NCBI RefSeq assembly: GCF_012033695.1 | Contig: NZ_JAAVJI010000001.1 | Span: 310,001 to 374,000 of the forward strand | Length of the DNA stretch: 64,000 nucleotides | DNA from: Pseudomonas quercus | Lineage (GTDB): Bacteria; Pseudomonadota; Gammaproteobacteria; Pseudomonadales; Pseudomonadaceae | Direction: 5' to 3' | In this document: positions 43,874 through 52,420 of the stretch, piece after piece | Layout of the letters: every line of letters starts with the position of its first letter | Numbering within the stretch: the stretch's first letter is position 1 | Position numbers and translations under genes: made by a program | Notes under the pieces: generated by a model | What the model was told of the DNA's origin: nothing | The model's input: the letters and a program-made list of their open reading frames with translations, nothing else | Databases searched by the model: none

Positions 43874-45730
43874 ATGCCCGGTTTGACTGCTGTTGGCAGC
43901 GCTAGTGCGATAAACTTACCAGCTATGACAAGGTCTCATAATATAATAGGGGGCCAGCTAGAGTGCGCTCGTAATACTGAAAATATGCCTGCTGAAACAA
44001 AAAAAATATTAGCGGATTATACGACGCGATGCATGGATACAAAAAGTTGCACCGATCCATGCGCATTTACAGCCCGGCTGGCGGCGCTGGGTGAGGAAAA
44101 CGCGTCAGATCCAACTAAGCTTAAACTCGCAGCTATGATAAAGCTTGCACAAATTCTGGGTGCGACAGTGTATGAAGCCGAGTTGCGCAAGCTTAGTGTT
44201 AAGTGTAATGCGAAAGGGTACAGCATTGTTAGCTTAAACCTCAGCGATAAAGGCGCTATCGAAGCTTATAAGAGGGCCGAAGAACTTTCGGAACTGCTTG
44301 ATAAACGCGCTAATTCAATGCTGGCAACCCCTATAGTTCAGGATAAAGTTAACAAAGAAATCAGAGACTTACTTGATCTAGTGCTGGTGCAACGTCTGCG
44401 CCAGCAGCATCAAGAGCCAGGCATGTCCACGTTCGGTGGGGTGCTCGATACTTTAGATATGGCTAAGTTGTCCGAAAAAACTTTCAAGGTTTGGCAGGAG
44501 AAGATAAGTTTAGGGCCTGGTGGGCTAAATGTGAAAATTTTCGATGACTGGTTAGCGAATGTAACCCAGTTGCCATTCTTAGGTGCCCCAGCCCATGATG
44601 CAGCGCGCCAACCCGAAGCCGCGAATAAATCGCCTTCTAATAGTTGTGGGGGTAATGGCCAGGCTCAGGGCTTTAATGGCACTCCGGCAGTTTCAGGCAG
44701 TGGCAGCACTACAATAAATATCTCTCCTAACATTTCTCCTAGCATTAACATTTATCCTAGCTCTGGGGGGGAGGTGATTTTTCTAGGTGGGGCTAGCTCA
44801 TTAGAGCAGCCGCCGCAGGCTAAGGAGAGAGCCTCGGCGGGCGATATAGATCCTAATTTGAGAGATCATGTCGACGATGAGCAGTCGATTCACGGTGATT
44901 CTTTGAGTCCGTCCAGGTCACGTACCGAACCTGTTTTAGGAGGCCTACCCCGTTCCTCCACGCAATCGGACCCGACGGAAGGTGAGCAGATATCCTCTTA
45001 TGTAAGCGCAAACGCTAACCAACAGAATCCCTTGATAAGTCGATTACCTGTTCTAGAAGGCTACGCTGCATCCAGATCTTTAACAGCGAGCACCGGCGGA
45101 TTCAACAGGAATATCCACCCTACTAGCACGCGTGAAGGTGATAATCTCACTGTTATAGATGAATTGAAGGAGAAGCTTCAAGAACGCGGGGAATCTTCAC
45201 CCCATGTAAGCGTCCTTGCTGAAAGGAGCGGGGTTGGTCCTAGTGCTTCATCTCTACCCAAAACATCGCAGTTTAATTATTTGGCTAAAAACCTTAAACA
45301 TGTTCACACTAGCTTTAGTCCGTACTTTGAATCGCATAAAAATAAACCTGCTGAGAAAGATTCACAATCAAGTCAAGTACTTCAGGCAACTGCACCCCGC
45401 CCAAGCGGCCTTGCTGGAGAAGGTGTGATTTCTGATTCTCCTGCTTCAACTAAACCAGCAAAACCGTTTAGTTATTTGGATCTAAAAAATCCGTCGGTTT
45501 ACGCTACCGTTAGTCCTTACCTTAACGCGCAAATGAATAAACCTACTGAGCAAATCCTATCTAGTGATACTGGGGCATCAAGTACCAATTCGAAAAATGC
45601 ATCGGCTACCTCTGTTTCTAACCAGCCCCATATAACTGGGGTTGGAAATAACCAAAGTGAGGCGGGCCTTGGCTCTTCAGGTACATCACAAAAAAGCAAT
45701 CGTTGGACTAGTATTATTACGGGTGATTAA
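43874..45730 (+). CDS. AT-rich T3SS effector candidate in the sipA position, with two C-terminal repeats
   Basis: A 618-residue protein between the tip-protein and acyl-carrier genes, where Salmonella has sipA. Codon use is clearly more AT-rich than in the flanking apparatus genes. The N-terminal 230 residues are helical; 240-530 is low-complexity (Ser, Asn, Gly, Pro). Two related segments start at residues 467 (FNYLAKNLKHVHTSFSPYFE) and 532 (FSYLDLKNPSVYATVSPYLN), each followed by NKP(A/T)E, spaced 65 residues apart. No known effector domain was recognised, and no clear SipA actin-binding or IpaA vinculin-binding motif. It starts after AAGGAG and its TAA overlaps the next ATG. Secretion through the adjoining system is inferred. 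Confidence 0.7.
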   Translation: MPGLTAVGSASAINLPAMTRSHNIIGGQLECARNTENMPAETKKILADYTTRCMDTKSCTDPCAFTARLAALGEENASDPTKLKLAAMIKLAQILGATVYEAELRKLSVKCNAKGYSIVSLNLSDKGAIEAYKRAEELSELLDKRANSMLATPIVQDKVNKEIRDLLDLVLVQRLRQQHQEPGMSTFGGVLDTLDMAKLSEKTFKVWQEKISLGPGGLNVKIFDDWLANVTQLPFLGAPAHDAARQPEAANKSPSNSCGGNGQAQGFNGTPAVSGSGSTTINISPNISPSINIYPSSGGEVIFLGGASSLEQPPQAKERASAGDIDPNLRDHVDDEQSIHGDSLSPSRSRTEPVLGGLPRSSTQSDPTEGEQISSYVSANANQQNPLISRLPVLEGYAASRSLTASTGGFNRNIHPTSTREGDNLTVIDELKEKLQERGESSPHVSVLAERSGVGPSASSLPKTSQFNYLAKNLKHVHTSFSPYFESHKNKPAEKDSQSSQVLQATAPRPSGLAGEGVISDSPASTKPAKPFSYLDLKNPSVYATVSPYLNAQMNKPTEQILSSDTGASSTNSKNASATSVSNQPHITGVGNNQSEAGLGSSGTSQKSNRWTSIITGD

Positions 45731-45969
45731 TGCCTGCGCCAGCCGACGTATTCGCCCTCATCGCCCGCCACTATGCCGTGCCGCTTGAAAGCATAGGGCC
45801 GGGTACTCGCTTAGTGTATGACTTAGGTTCGGACTCATCCGACCTGGTAGAATTATGTATCATTTTGTCCGAGCACTTTGCCTGTGAGTTGGATACTCAC
45901 CGCATGGCCACCCTCAACACCGCGGGTGATGTGTTTAAAATGGTATGCCTAAGTATCAGTGACCGCTGA
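45730..45969 (+). CDS. IacP-like acyl carrier protein
   Basis: A 79-residue acyl carrier protein with the motif DLGSDSSDLVEL; Ser36 is the expected phosphopantetheine site. The usual leucine after it (DSL) is serine here. The ATG overlaps the preceding stop (TAATG). SPI-1 also has an acyl carrier protein, IacP, after sipA, which in Salmonella is linked to effector secretion. No acyltransferase gene was seen nearby. Confidence 0.88.
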   Translation: MPAPADVFALIARHYAVPLESIGPGTRLVYDLGSDSSDLVELCIILSEHFACELDTHRMATLNTAGDVFKMVCLSISDR

Positions 45970-46062
45970 GTGGAGGTGGAAATTTCCTACGCTTAGTTTC
46001 AGTAATTACACTGCTTTCTAGAGAAAGCACTTATGCTTTCCGCGTATATAAGCTCGCAACAT

Positions 46063-46092
46063 GGAACGCCGCCGACTATTCGGCGGCGTTCC
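46063..46092. terminator. Strong GC hairpin between iacP-like and hilA-like genes
   Basis: GGAACGCCGCCGA and TCGGCGGCGTTCC form a perfect 13-bp stem with a CTAT loop. Outside it, imperfect pairing of GCTCGCAAC with GTTGAGCTGCGAGC extends the structure. It lacks a T-run on the plus strand, so it may be a partial terminator or mRNA-end stabiliser for the sic/sip operon. The surrounding 331-bp gap (45970-46300) holds no gene and should contain the hilA-like promoter. Confidence 0.6.
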
Positions 46093-46300
46093 TGTTGAGC
46101 TGCGAGCGCCTTATATGAAAACCCCGCTTGAGCCTCGTTCATCCACCTGTGTGCGGCCCTCCATGCTCTATCCGGGCATTGTCCTAAAAGTGCTGAATAG
46201 AAGGGGCTGCACCGGTGATTGAGACAACGCTTAGATCCTTTGCTGAAACAAAAATACATACTGTCGCCTTCATTTACACCCTTGTAAGGAGGCATTTTCC

Positions 46301-47554
46301 ATGACTGCTGCGCGCGGGTTTTTTCTACGTCGCCGCTATATATTTGGCGCTTTTGAATTGCACGGCGATGGCACCTTCTTGCGTCAGGGCGTGCCTGTTC
46401 ATTTACCACCCAAGGAGTTAAGGCTATTGCAGCTGCTGTTGCAGGCGGGTGGCGCGTTGGTAGGCAAACAAGCCTTGCTTTCTCAGCTTTGGCCGGGTGG
46501 AGATGTGAGTGAAGAGTCGCTCACGCGGTGTGTGTATGCCTTGCGCAAGGCATTTGGCCCCAACAAGGGCGACATAGCAAGCGTCTACGGCCAAGGCTAC
46601 CGCCTTTTATGTACCATTCGCGATTTCCCGGTCGAGCAGCCCCAGCCGTTTACGCTAGATACCCACCGCCCCCTTGAGGTGGACTACACCCCCGCCCAGT
46701 TGGCACAAGTGGTTGATCACTACCGGCTCGGGCTGGGCGCAGATGGCCATGACCCCTACCTGTGGTGCGGGCTGGCCGAAGCGCTGATTGGTCAGGCAAC
46801 GCTGGCGCTGGGCAAATACGATGAGCTGATGCTGGAAGTTGATCACGCGTTATCCAAGGCGCTCGCGCTCAAGCCCGATTATGGCGCGGCGCTCATAAGG
46901 TTGGCCCTGGTTGCTGTGGCTCAGGGAGGCAAGAGCACTGCCCAGGCCTTGTTACGTGCGGCTGAATGGTTGCCAGACACCTGCAAGGTCGACCTGTTGT
47001 ATTACCGTGCCTACTGCCACGCGTGCCTGCATGCGCCTAGGCGGGCCATGGACGTGCTGGATGAAGCGTTGCAAGCTCAGCCTCGTTCGGTGCCAATGTG
47101 GCTCCTGCGCTGCCGCCTGGGTTTTACCGCCTCACCGCAAGGCGCTGTGGCCCTTGCGCAACAGGCATGTGAAGCGGTAGGTCAGCGCCAGCCAGTATTG
47201 GCCCATTGGCACGCGATGGTGCTGGCATGGGCCGGCCAGTCGCGACTTGCGCGTCGGCGCCTACGCGGCGTTGCCGCTCACCAACCCGGAAAGCTAGGCC
47301 TGTGGCACGCCTACGTGGTCGCACGGGCCGATCGCGTGGCCGGTCGCCAGGCCTTTCAGGCGTGGAAGGCCGCTCATCCGGCCTGGCCGCTATCGGTGGA
47401 CGAAATTGCCGTACTTCGCGAGACAGCGGGCGATGAGGTTGCCGCTCAGGCTTGGCGGGCCCTGGCACGCGTTGATCAACCTCGCCTGCAGGATGACCTG
47501 GGGGACCCACGGGTGTGTGGCTTAGAGGCTGTATCGACCAGGCGGCTGGCATGA
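46301..47554 (+). CDS. HilA-like T3SS master regulator (OmpR-type winged helix plus TPR)
   Basis: A 417-residue protein. Residues 10-110 form an OmpR/ToxR-type winged helix (HLPPKELRLLQLLLQAGGALVGKQALLSQLWPGGDVSEESLTRCVYALRKAFG ... VYGQGYRLLC). The rest is a series of TPR-like helices (LGLGADGHDPYLWCGLAEALIGQATLALGKYDELM ...). HilA, the central SPI-1 activator, has the same layout but is longer (553 residues). In SPI-1, HilA drives the inv and prg operons. AAGGAGG precedes the start. No hilC, hilD or hilE homologue is in the window, so upstream inputs differ. Confidence 0.82.
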   Translation: MTAARGFFLRRRYIFGAFELHGDGTFLRQGVPVHLPPKELRLLQLLLQAGGALVGKQALLSQLWPGGDVSEESLTRCVYALRKAFGPNKGDIASVYGQGYRLLCTIRDFPVEQPQPFTLDTHRPLEVDYTPAQLAQVVDHYRLGLGADGHDPYLWCGLAEALIGQATLALGKYDELMLEVDHALSKALALKPDYGAALIRLALVAVAQGGKSTAQALLRAAEWLPDTCKVDLLYYRAYCHACLHAPRRAMDVLDEALQAQPRSVPMWLLRCRLGFTASPQGAVALAQQACEAVGQRQPVLAHWHAMVLAWAGQSRLARRRLRGVAAHQPGKLGLWHAYVVARADRVAGRQAFQAWKAAHPAWPLSVDEIAVLRETAGDEVAAQAWRALARVDQPRLQDDLGDPRVCGLEAVSTRRLA

Positions 47555-47991
47555 AGCGCTGGTTGCCTCTGGCCCTGTGGCTGTTTAGCGCTAGCGCCGT
47601 CGCGCAGTGTTTTGAAGCGGCCGGCCTACGCTACGGGATCGACCCCTTGCTATTGGCCGCCATTGCCGAGGTTGAATCGTCTGGCCGTCACCGCGCCGTG
47701 AATCACAATGCTGATGGCTCACGCGATGTAGGGCTGATGCAAATCAACAGCTATCACTTTCCCAGGCTAGTCCAGCGTGGCATCACTGAGGCCAGGCTGC
47801 AAAATGATGCATGCCTGAGCGTAGAGGTGGGCGCCAGCATTCTGCAGGGGTTCATTGAGCGTCATGGCTACAACTGGACAGCGGTAGGGGCCTACAACGC
47901 CGGCAGTGCCGCCGCCAGCGAAGACAAGCGCCAGGCCTACGCCCGCAAGGTGTGGGTGCGGTATCGGCAGTTGATGGCTGTACCCCGATAA
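47551..47991 (+). CDS. T3SS-associated lytic transglycosylase (IagB family)
   Basis: A 146-residue SLT-domain protein with a Sec signal (WLPLALWLFSASAVAQC). Catalytic Glu is in IAEVESSGR near residue 41; GLMQINSYHF and WTAVGAYNAGS complete the fold. It opens peptidoglycan for the injectisome. Its start overlaps the hilA-like stop (ATGA), the same pairing as hilA-iagB in Salmonella. Confidence 0.92.
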   Translation: MKRWLPLALWLFSASAVAQCFEAAGLRYGIDPLLLAAIAEVESSGRHRAVNHNADGSRDVGLMQINSYHFPRLVQRGITEARLQNDACLSVEVGASILQGFIERHGYNWTAVGAYNAGSAAASEDKRQAYARKVWVRYRQLMAVPR

Positions 47992-48058
47992 TTCGATCAG
48001 GTTTAGCCTCGGGCAACGCCTTACCATGGGCGTCGAATTAAATTTCAGCGAGTGAACC

Positions 48059-49213
48059 ATGCAGGTGTCCGAAACAAAGCCATGTGTGCTGCGCATTCTC
48101 AACGGCCCACTCAGTGGCGCGGAATTCACGCTGACGCGCCCTGTTACCTTGGTTGTGGTAGGCCCGCCTGCGCAGTATTGCGACGGGCAGTCGCCCTCTA
48201 CTGTGCCGGTAGAGGCCCTGTACGTGCCCTTGGAGCAGGCCAGCAGCAATTTCGAGATTCTGCTCGGTGAGAATAGCCTCAACGGCTGCCAGGTCCGCTG
48301 GCTTGAAACGGCGCAAAGCCGCGAAGAAACCGTGCCGTTCCAAACCCCACACCAGGTGGGTTCACTGCTCTTTGCCCTCAAGCCAAGCGATGAGCCTTGG
48401 GCAGACCGTGTACTGTCAACCGAAGGCACGGCCTCAGCGACTACCAAAGGGGCAGGCAGGGCGGGGTGGCTGGTGGGCGCAGCTGCGGTTGTACTACTCG
48501 CGGCTGCCGGGGGCATGGCCTACTGGCTGCAAGACACCTCGGTAGCTAGCGTGGAGACGGTGCTGGCAGGCGCAGCAGGCCCGCTGGACGTGGTGCGTGG
48601 CAGCAATGGCCAGGTGTATGTGTTCGCTGAGCATGAGCGTGAAGCGCGATGGGCGCGGCAGGTCCTGATGCGGCAAGGCGTGCAGGGCACCACTCAGGTA
48701 CTGGTACGCCGGGAGGAGAGGGACCGTGTGCAGGCCATGCTAGCCGATGCCTTCCCCGCAGTTGCCTACCATCGCCTGGACCTGGCACACATCCAGTTGC
48801 CTCAGTTGTGGCTCAGCCAGCAACGCAACCTGCTTACCCCCGGTACACAGAAAGCCCTCGAAACCGCCTTGCTAGCGGCTATGCCTTACGCTCGAGAGGT
48901 TCAGGTACGCAGCGCTGACGACGCTGAGCTGGTCCGTGTCGCCGAGCAAGGGCTGGCACGGTTGGCCATACCCTTTGAGCGCCACACAAAGGCCGATTCA
49001 GTCACCTTTTCATTACGTGGCAACCTCACAGACACCGACATTGCCGCTGTCCGGGACTATGTGAGCCAGTTCTATCAGCACTATGGCGACCGCTACGTTT
49101 ACTTCGCTGTAGAACTCAAAGATGACTGGCTCAAGGACAAGTCATTCCAATACGGGGCTGGCGGCTACGTGAAGTTGTCTCCGTCTTCTTGGTATTTCTC
49201 CAAACCTCAATAA
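48059..49213 (+). CDS. sctD: T3SS inner-membrane ring protein (PrgH family)
   Basis: A 384-residue protein: an N-terminal FHA-like cytoplasmic domain (LRILNGPLSGAEFTLTRPVTLVVVG), one membrane span near residues 138-160 (GWLVGAAAVVLLAAAGGMAYWL), and a periplasmic ring-building part ending VKLSPSSWYFSKPQ, which resembles the PrgH C-terminus. With SctJ it forms the inner ring. First gene of the prg-like block. Confidence 0.9.
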   Translation: MQVSETKPCVLRILNGPLSGAEFTLTRPVTLVVVGPPAQYCDGQSPSTVPVEALYVPLEQASSNFEILLGENSLNGCQVRWLETAQSREETVPFQTPHQVGSLLFALKPSDEPWADRVLSTEGTASATTKGAGRAGWLVGAAAVVLLAAAGGMAYWLQDTSVASVETVLAGAAGPLDVVRGSNGQVYVFAEHEREARWARQVLMRQGVQGTTQVLVRREERDRVQAMLADAFPAVAYHRLDLAHIQLPQLWLSQQRNLLTPGTQKALETALLAAMPYAREVQVRSADDAELVRVAEQGLARLAIPFERHTKADSVTFSLRGNLTDTDIAAVRDYVSQFYQHYGDRYVYFAVELKDDWLKDKSFQYGAGGYVKLSPSSWYFSKPQ

Positions 49214-49224
49214 GGACCTGATCC

Positions 49225-49485
49225 ATGACCTCCGTTGCAAACCCAGTGAACTTTCACGACGACTTTCTTGGTAGCCAAGCTAACGCTTTTGAAGTGGGCG
49301 CGGCAGGGCTGAAGTCGGCCTTGGATACCGCGCTGGCCGAATTGTACAAAGACCCCTCAGACCCTGGCCTGCTGGCCTCTTACCAAGCAGCGTTTTCGTC
49401 GTACACGGTATTCCGTAACGTGGCGACCAACACCGTCAAGGGGTTCAAGGAAATCGATACCGCCATCATCCAGGCTGCGCGCTAA
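49225..49485 (+). CDS. sctF: T3SS needle filament protein (PrgI family)
   Basis: An 86-residue helical hairpin protein. The turn contains KDPSDPGLLASYQ, the PSDP-type turn of PrgI/MxiH needle subunits, followed by the second helix TVFRNVATNTVKGFKEIDTAIIQ. It polymerises into the needle. It ends in AAR, close to the usual C-terminus. Confidence 0.93.
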   Translation: MTSVANPVNFHDDFLGSQANAFEVGAAGLKSALDTALAELYKDPSDPGLLASYQAAFSSYTVFRNVATNTVKGFKEIDTAIIQAAR

Positions 49486-49534
49486 GCGCCAGCGGTATGG
49501 CTGGCCCCAGTGTCAGCCACTCAAGGAGCCTTAC

Positions 49535-49843
49535 ATGTCTCATATTTTCCTCGCCGGAGCCGATTCGCTCGAAGCTTCCGTGGCGCTGGTACGCACGCAC
49601 GAAGACAGCCAGCCGGTATCCCTGGAACACCGCCTGCTGGAGGGTATTGCCCAAGCCAGCCGTGATACCCATTTGGCAGAAGCCTCTATTCAAGACACCA
49701 TCGCTTCCAGCGATGTTTCCAACCCCGAAGTGCTGGCCCGAGTACAGGCTGAAATGGCGCAGTACAACGTGGATGTGACCCTGATCAACGCCTTGGTGCG
49801 CAAGGCCGTCAGCACGGTCGAAACGCTTCTGCGCGCCTCATGA
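49535..49843 (+). CDS. sctI: T3SS inner rod protein (PrgJ family)
   Basis: A 102-residue helical protein following sctF, with LEHRLLEGIAQASRDTHLAEASIQDTIASSDVSNPEVLARVQAEMAQYNVDVTLINALVRKAVSTVETLLRAS. The C-terminal 45 residues match the PrgJ/MxiI pattern. It forms the inner rod adaptor. Its stop overlaps the sctJ start by four bases. Confidence 0.9.
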   Translation: MSHIFLAGADSLEASVALVRTHEDSQPVSLEHRLLEGIAQASRDTHLAEASIQDTIASSDVSNPEVLARVQAEMAQYNVDVTLINALVRKAVSTVETLLRAS

Positions 49844-50565
49844 AACGGTTTCTATTGCTGGTGGCGTTACTCGCCCTTGCAGGTTGTCGGCAACCGTCGC
49901 TGCTGGACGGGCTGGACCAACTGCAAGCCAATGAAGTGGTCTCCGTGCTACAGCGTAACAACATCGCTGCCGTCAAACAGGACAAGGGGAAACAGGGCTA
50001 TTCGGTGCAGGTAGAGGGGGCGGATTTCGCGGCAGCCGTAGATTTGCTTACCACCTATGCGCTACCGTCCCGGCCCCGTGTGGAAGTGGCTGATCTGTTT
50101 CCCAGCGATGCATTGGTAGCCTCGCCCCGAGCAGAAAAGGCCCGGCTGTATTCAGCCTTGGAGCAACGGCTTGAACAGTCGCTGAGCACACTCGATGCAG
50201 TGGCTGCTGCACGCGTGCATGTCAGCTATGACCTGGACGCTGGCGAAGGAGGGCGCAAGGCCGCACCGGTGCACCTTTCTGCGCTGGTGGTGTATGAGCG
50301 AGATGTTGACCCACAGAACCTCATCAATGACACAAAACGGTTCCTGCGCAACAGCTTTACCCAGGTGGATTACGACAACATTTCCGTAGTGCTCAATAAA
50401 CGCACGCCTACCCAGCATGCAGCGCCTCACGTGATAGCGCGTAGTGGTGGCTGGGCCGCATGGGGGTGGCTGGGCCTGATTGGCGTGGCGGGCGCTGGCT
50501 TGGCCTTGTGGTGGCAGCGTGAGCGAGCAGGGCGGTGGGTAGCGGGCTATGTCAAACCTGATTGA
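49840..50565 (+). CDS. sctJ: T3SS inner-membrane ring lipoprotein (PrgK family)
   Basis: A 241-residue lipoprotein with lipobox LAGC at residues 13-16 and two ring domains (LDGLDQLQANEVVSVLQRNNIAAVKQDKGKQGYSVQV and ARVHVSYDLD ... SALVVYERDVDPQNLINDTKRFLRNSFTQVDYDNISVVL). A C-terminal membrane span follows (WGWLGLIGVAGAGLALWW). These are the YscJ/PrgK family features. Confidence 0.95.
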   Translation: MKRFLLLVALLALAGCRQPSLLDGLDQLQANEVVSVLQRNNIAAVKQDKGKQGYSVQVEGADFAAAVDLLTTYALPSRPRVEVADLFPSDALVASPRAEKARLYSALEQRLEQSLSTLDAVAAARVHVSYDLDAGEGGRKAAPVHLSALVVYERDVDPQNLINDTKRFLRNSFTQVDYDNISVVLNKRTPTQHAAPHVIARSGGWAAWGWLGLIGVAGAGLALWWQRERAGRWVAGYVKPD

Positions 50566-51064
50566 TCAACCTCTGCAGTGGATGCACCCGCAACGCGTAG
50601 GGTTGCCGGGTGCATTTGATGCCTCAGCGGTGGGCGCGCTGCTTAATCCCATGATCAACCAGCAGTTCTCTCCCTTGACCGAGCATCCTGCGCATCGCTG
50701 GTGGGTCGAGCACTGGCCGTTACTGGCCCCTGCGGCGACGTTGCTTGGGGCCTACCGGTTGTGGCCACACTTAGCCTGGGGTGGGCTTTCCCAACGGCTG
50801 AGCCCAGCCCAGCGACGGTTCGCGGGCCTTGCACTTGGCCCTCGAGAACCCATGGCTCCCGCCCCTGAAGAGCCACTTGAGCTACGCCTGGCGGCCGGCG
50901 GCCTACGGGCCCTGCTCGACGCGTTGCCTGATTGCCCAGGGTTACACCAGCGGGTGCCGTTGGTATTCAGCCCCCGCGCGCAGCAATTGGCTTCGGCCTG
51001 GCCAACCCAGCCCTACCCTTTCGCCACAATCGTTCAGGCGGTACAACATGCTCGATACAGTTAA
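50549..51064 (+). CDS. sctK: T3SS sorting-platform adaptor (OrgA family)
   Basis: A 171-residue protein directly after sctJ, overlapping it by 17 bases. Family conservation is low; the position, length and the segment HPQRVGLPGAFDASAVGALLNPMINQ fit OrgA/MxiK. SctK links the SctQ pods to the inner ring. Confidence 0.75.
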   Translation: MSNLIDQPLQWMHPQRVGLPGAFDASAVGALLNPMINQQFSPLTEHPAHRWWVEHWPLLAPAATLLGAYRLWPHLAWGGLSQRLSPAQRRFAGLALGPREPMAPAPEEPLELRLAAGGLRALLDALPDCPGLHQRVPLVFSPRAQQLASAWPTQPYPFATIVQAVQHARYS

Positions 51065-51737
51065 GACACTTGAAGGGCCTGGCGACGATCCCATGATTAT
51101 TGCCGCCCCTGCACTGGCCAGCCTCCGAGAGCAGCGTCGCCTGCTTGAACAGGCACGCAAGCGCGCTGCCCAGTTAGTAGAGGAGGCCAACCAAAGCGCC
51201 CAAGCCACCCGGTTGGCGGCCTATCGTGAGGGTTACCTCTACGGCGTCAGCCACGCGGTAGGTGACATTGGCCAGTGGCTTATCGGCGCACGTGGGGCTG
51301 GCGAGCGGCTGCGTGGTGAAGTCCAGCAACAGCTGCATAGCCTTTTCCAAAGCTTGATGATTGACGGGAACTGGCCGTGCCAGCGCCTGGAACAGTGGCT
51401 GGAAGAGCAGCCCAAGGCCGCGCAACACACGCTTCATGTGGTACTGCCAGCGGTATGCAGAGAAAAGGTCCCTGCTTGGCGGGAGCGCCTGGGCCAGTGC
51501 TGGGAGGGTGCGATCAAGGTTGAATGCCATGACCAGGACCGCTTTGTGTTCTGCCTGGGTGAGCAGGTTTTGGAGCTTGACGTGCCCGTGGCTGCACAGG
51601 CTCAGGCACGCTACCAGGCGCATACCCTCAAAGGGCTGGCGGCCGAGGCGACACGCTTGGATGCCGAAGCACTGAAGGGGTTTCGTGAATGGTTCGAGTC
51701 ACTAGTGCAACAGTTGGCACCCGAGGTACCGGCATGA
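51048..51737 (+). CDS. sctL: T3SS ATPase regulator (OrgB family)
   Basis: The ATG at 51048 gives 229 residues; upstream reading in this frame is the shadow of sctK. The N-terminal coiled coil (REQRRLLEQARKRAAQLVEEANQSAQATRLAAYREGYLYG) and the mixed C-terminal domain match the SctL/FliH family, which forms the spokes between ATPase and pods. It overlaps its neighbours on both sides. Confidence 0.85.
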   Translation: MLDTVKTLEGPGDDPMIIAAPALASLREQRRLLEQARKRAAQLVEEANQSAQATRLAAYREGYLYGVSHAVGDIGQWLIGARGAGERLRGEVQQQLHSLFQSLMIDGNWPCQRLEQWLEEQPKAAQHTLHVVLPAVCREKVPAWRERLGQCWEGAIKVECHDQDRFVFCLGEQVLELDVPVAAQAQARYQAHTLKGLAAEATRLDAEALKGFREWFESLVQQLAPEVPA

Positions 51738-52150
51738 CCTGGATAACACCTTTGGCAGAGGGCAAGGGCACCCTAATGGGCGAGGCCACTACCGTGGGTT
51801 TGGAGGGCCGCCTGGAAAGCCCGCGGGCTACCACCCCGGACCCTGTGTTCGAGCAATTCTATTCCGAACTGGTGGCTCTGGATGCGACTGACCACAAGGC
51901 GGTGCTCGGCTTTCTCAAGCAGTATCAGGGGGAGGACGGGGCAACGGCGTACCGTACCGCGAAACAGCAGGTAACAGCGTTGCAGCAGGCGCTGGCCCGT
52001 ATGAAGGCGCAAGGGCTTGAAAGCTCACCCACATATGAAGCCGTTCGCCAGGCCTTTGCCGCCTCGTTTGCCGCCAACGCCTTTACTCAGCAATTTATGC
52101 AGGAGGTATTCAACCCACAGCCTGAAGACGGCATCGATACGGAGTGGTAG
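51734..52150 (+). CDS. OrgC-position protein of the T3SS
   Basis: A 138-residue, largely helical protein overlapping sctL by four bases and closing the prg/org block. In SPI-1 the gene at this position, orgC, encodes a secreted protein that promotes needle assembly. The sequence keeps a Gly/Thr-rich flexible N-terminus and two long helices (DPVFEQFYSELVALDATDHKAVLGFLKQYQ ... YEAVRQAFAASFAANAFTQQFMQEVF). Homology to OrgC could not be established by eye. Confidence 0.6.
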   Translation: MTWITPLAEGKGTLMGEATTVGLEGRLESPRATTPDPVFEQFYSELVALDATDHKAVLGFLKQYQGEDGATAYRTAKQQVTALQQALARMKAQGLESSPTYEAVRQAFAASFAANAFTQQFMQEVFNPQPEDGIDTEW

Positions 52151-52330
52151 CTAGGCCCTGAACCCACCTCGACCCTAGCCTAGATGTTCAAGGAGTGGCT
52201 ACAGCCATTAGTTACACCCGTAACCAGATGTCTTACCTGTTTAACCACGTGTTAGGGTTTGTACGAAAAGTCGGCGAGCAAAGGCCAGGCCGGGCCGCGC
52301 AGGCAATGAGAAAGCCAGCGAGGAAGCGGA

Positions 52331-52390
52331 CTGGGTCGCACTCGGCTGGGCCGCACTCGGCTGGGCCGCATTCGGCTGGGCCGGCCGCCA
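52331..52390. repeat. 15-bp tandem array inside the repeat
   Basis: Three units of CTGGGCCGCACTCGG (with single-base variants) followed by a fourth degenerate unit. It interrupts the core of the interspersed repeat; the other copy lacks it. Confidence 0.85.
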
Positions 52391-52420
52391 GGTTTACTGG
52401 CTGTAAATGAGCGTTGCGAC

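Noticed and set aside
52195..52410. 71-codon frame after the T3SS
   Set aside because: Most of it reads through the repeat and its 15-bp array; no ribosome binding site.
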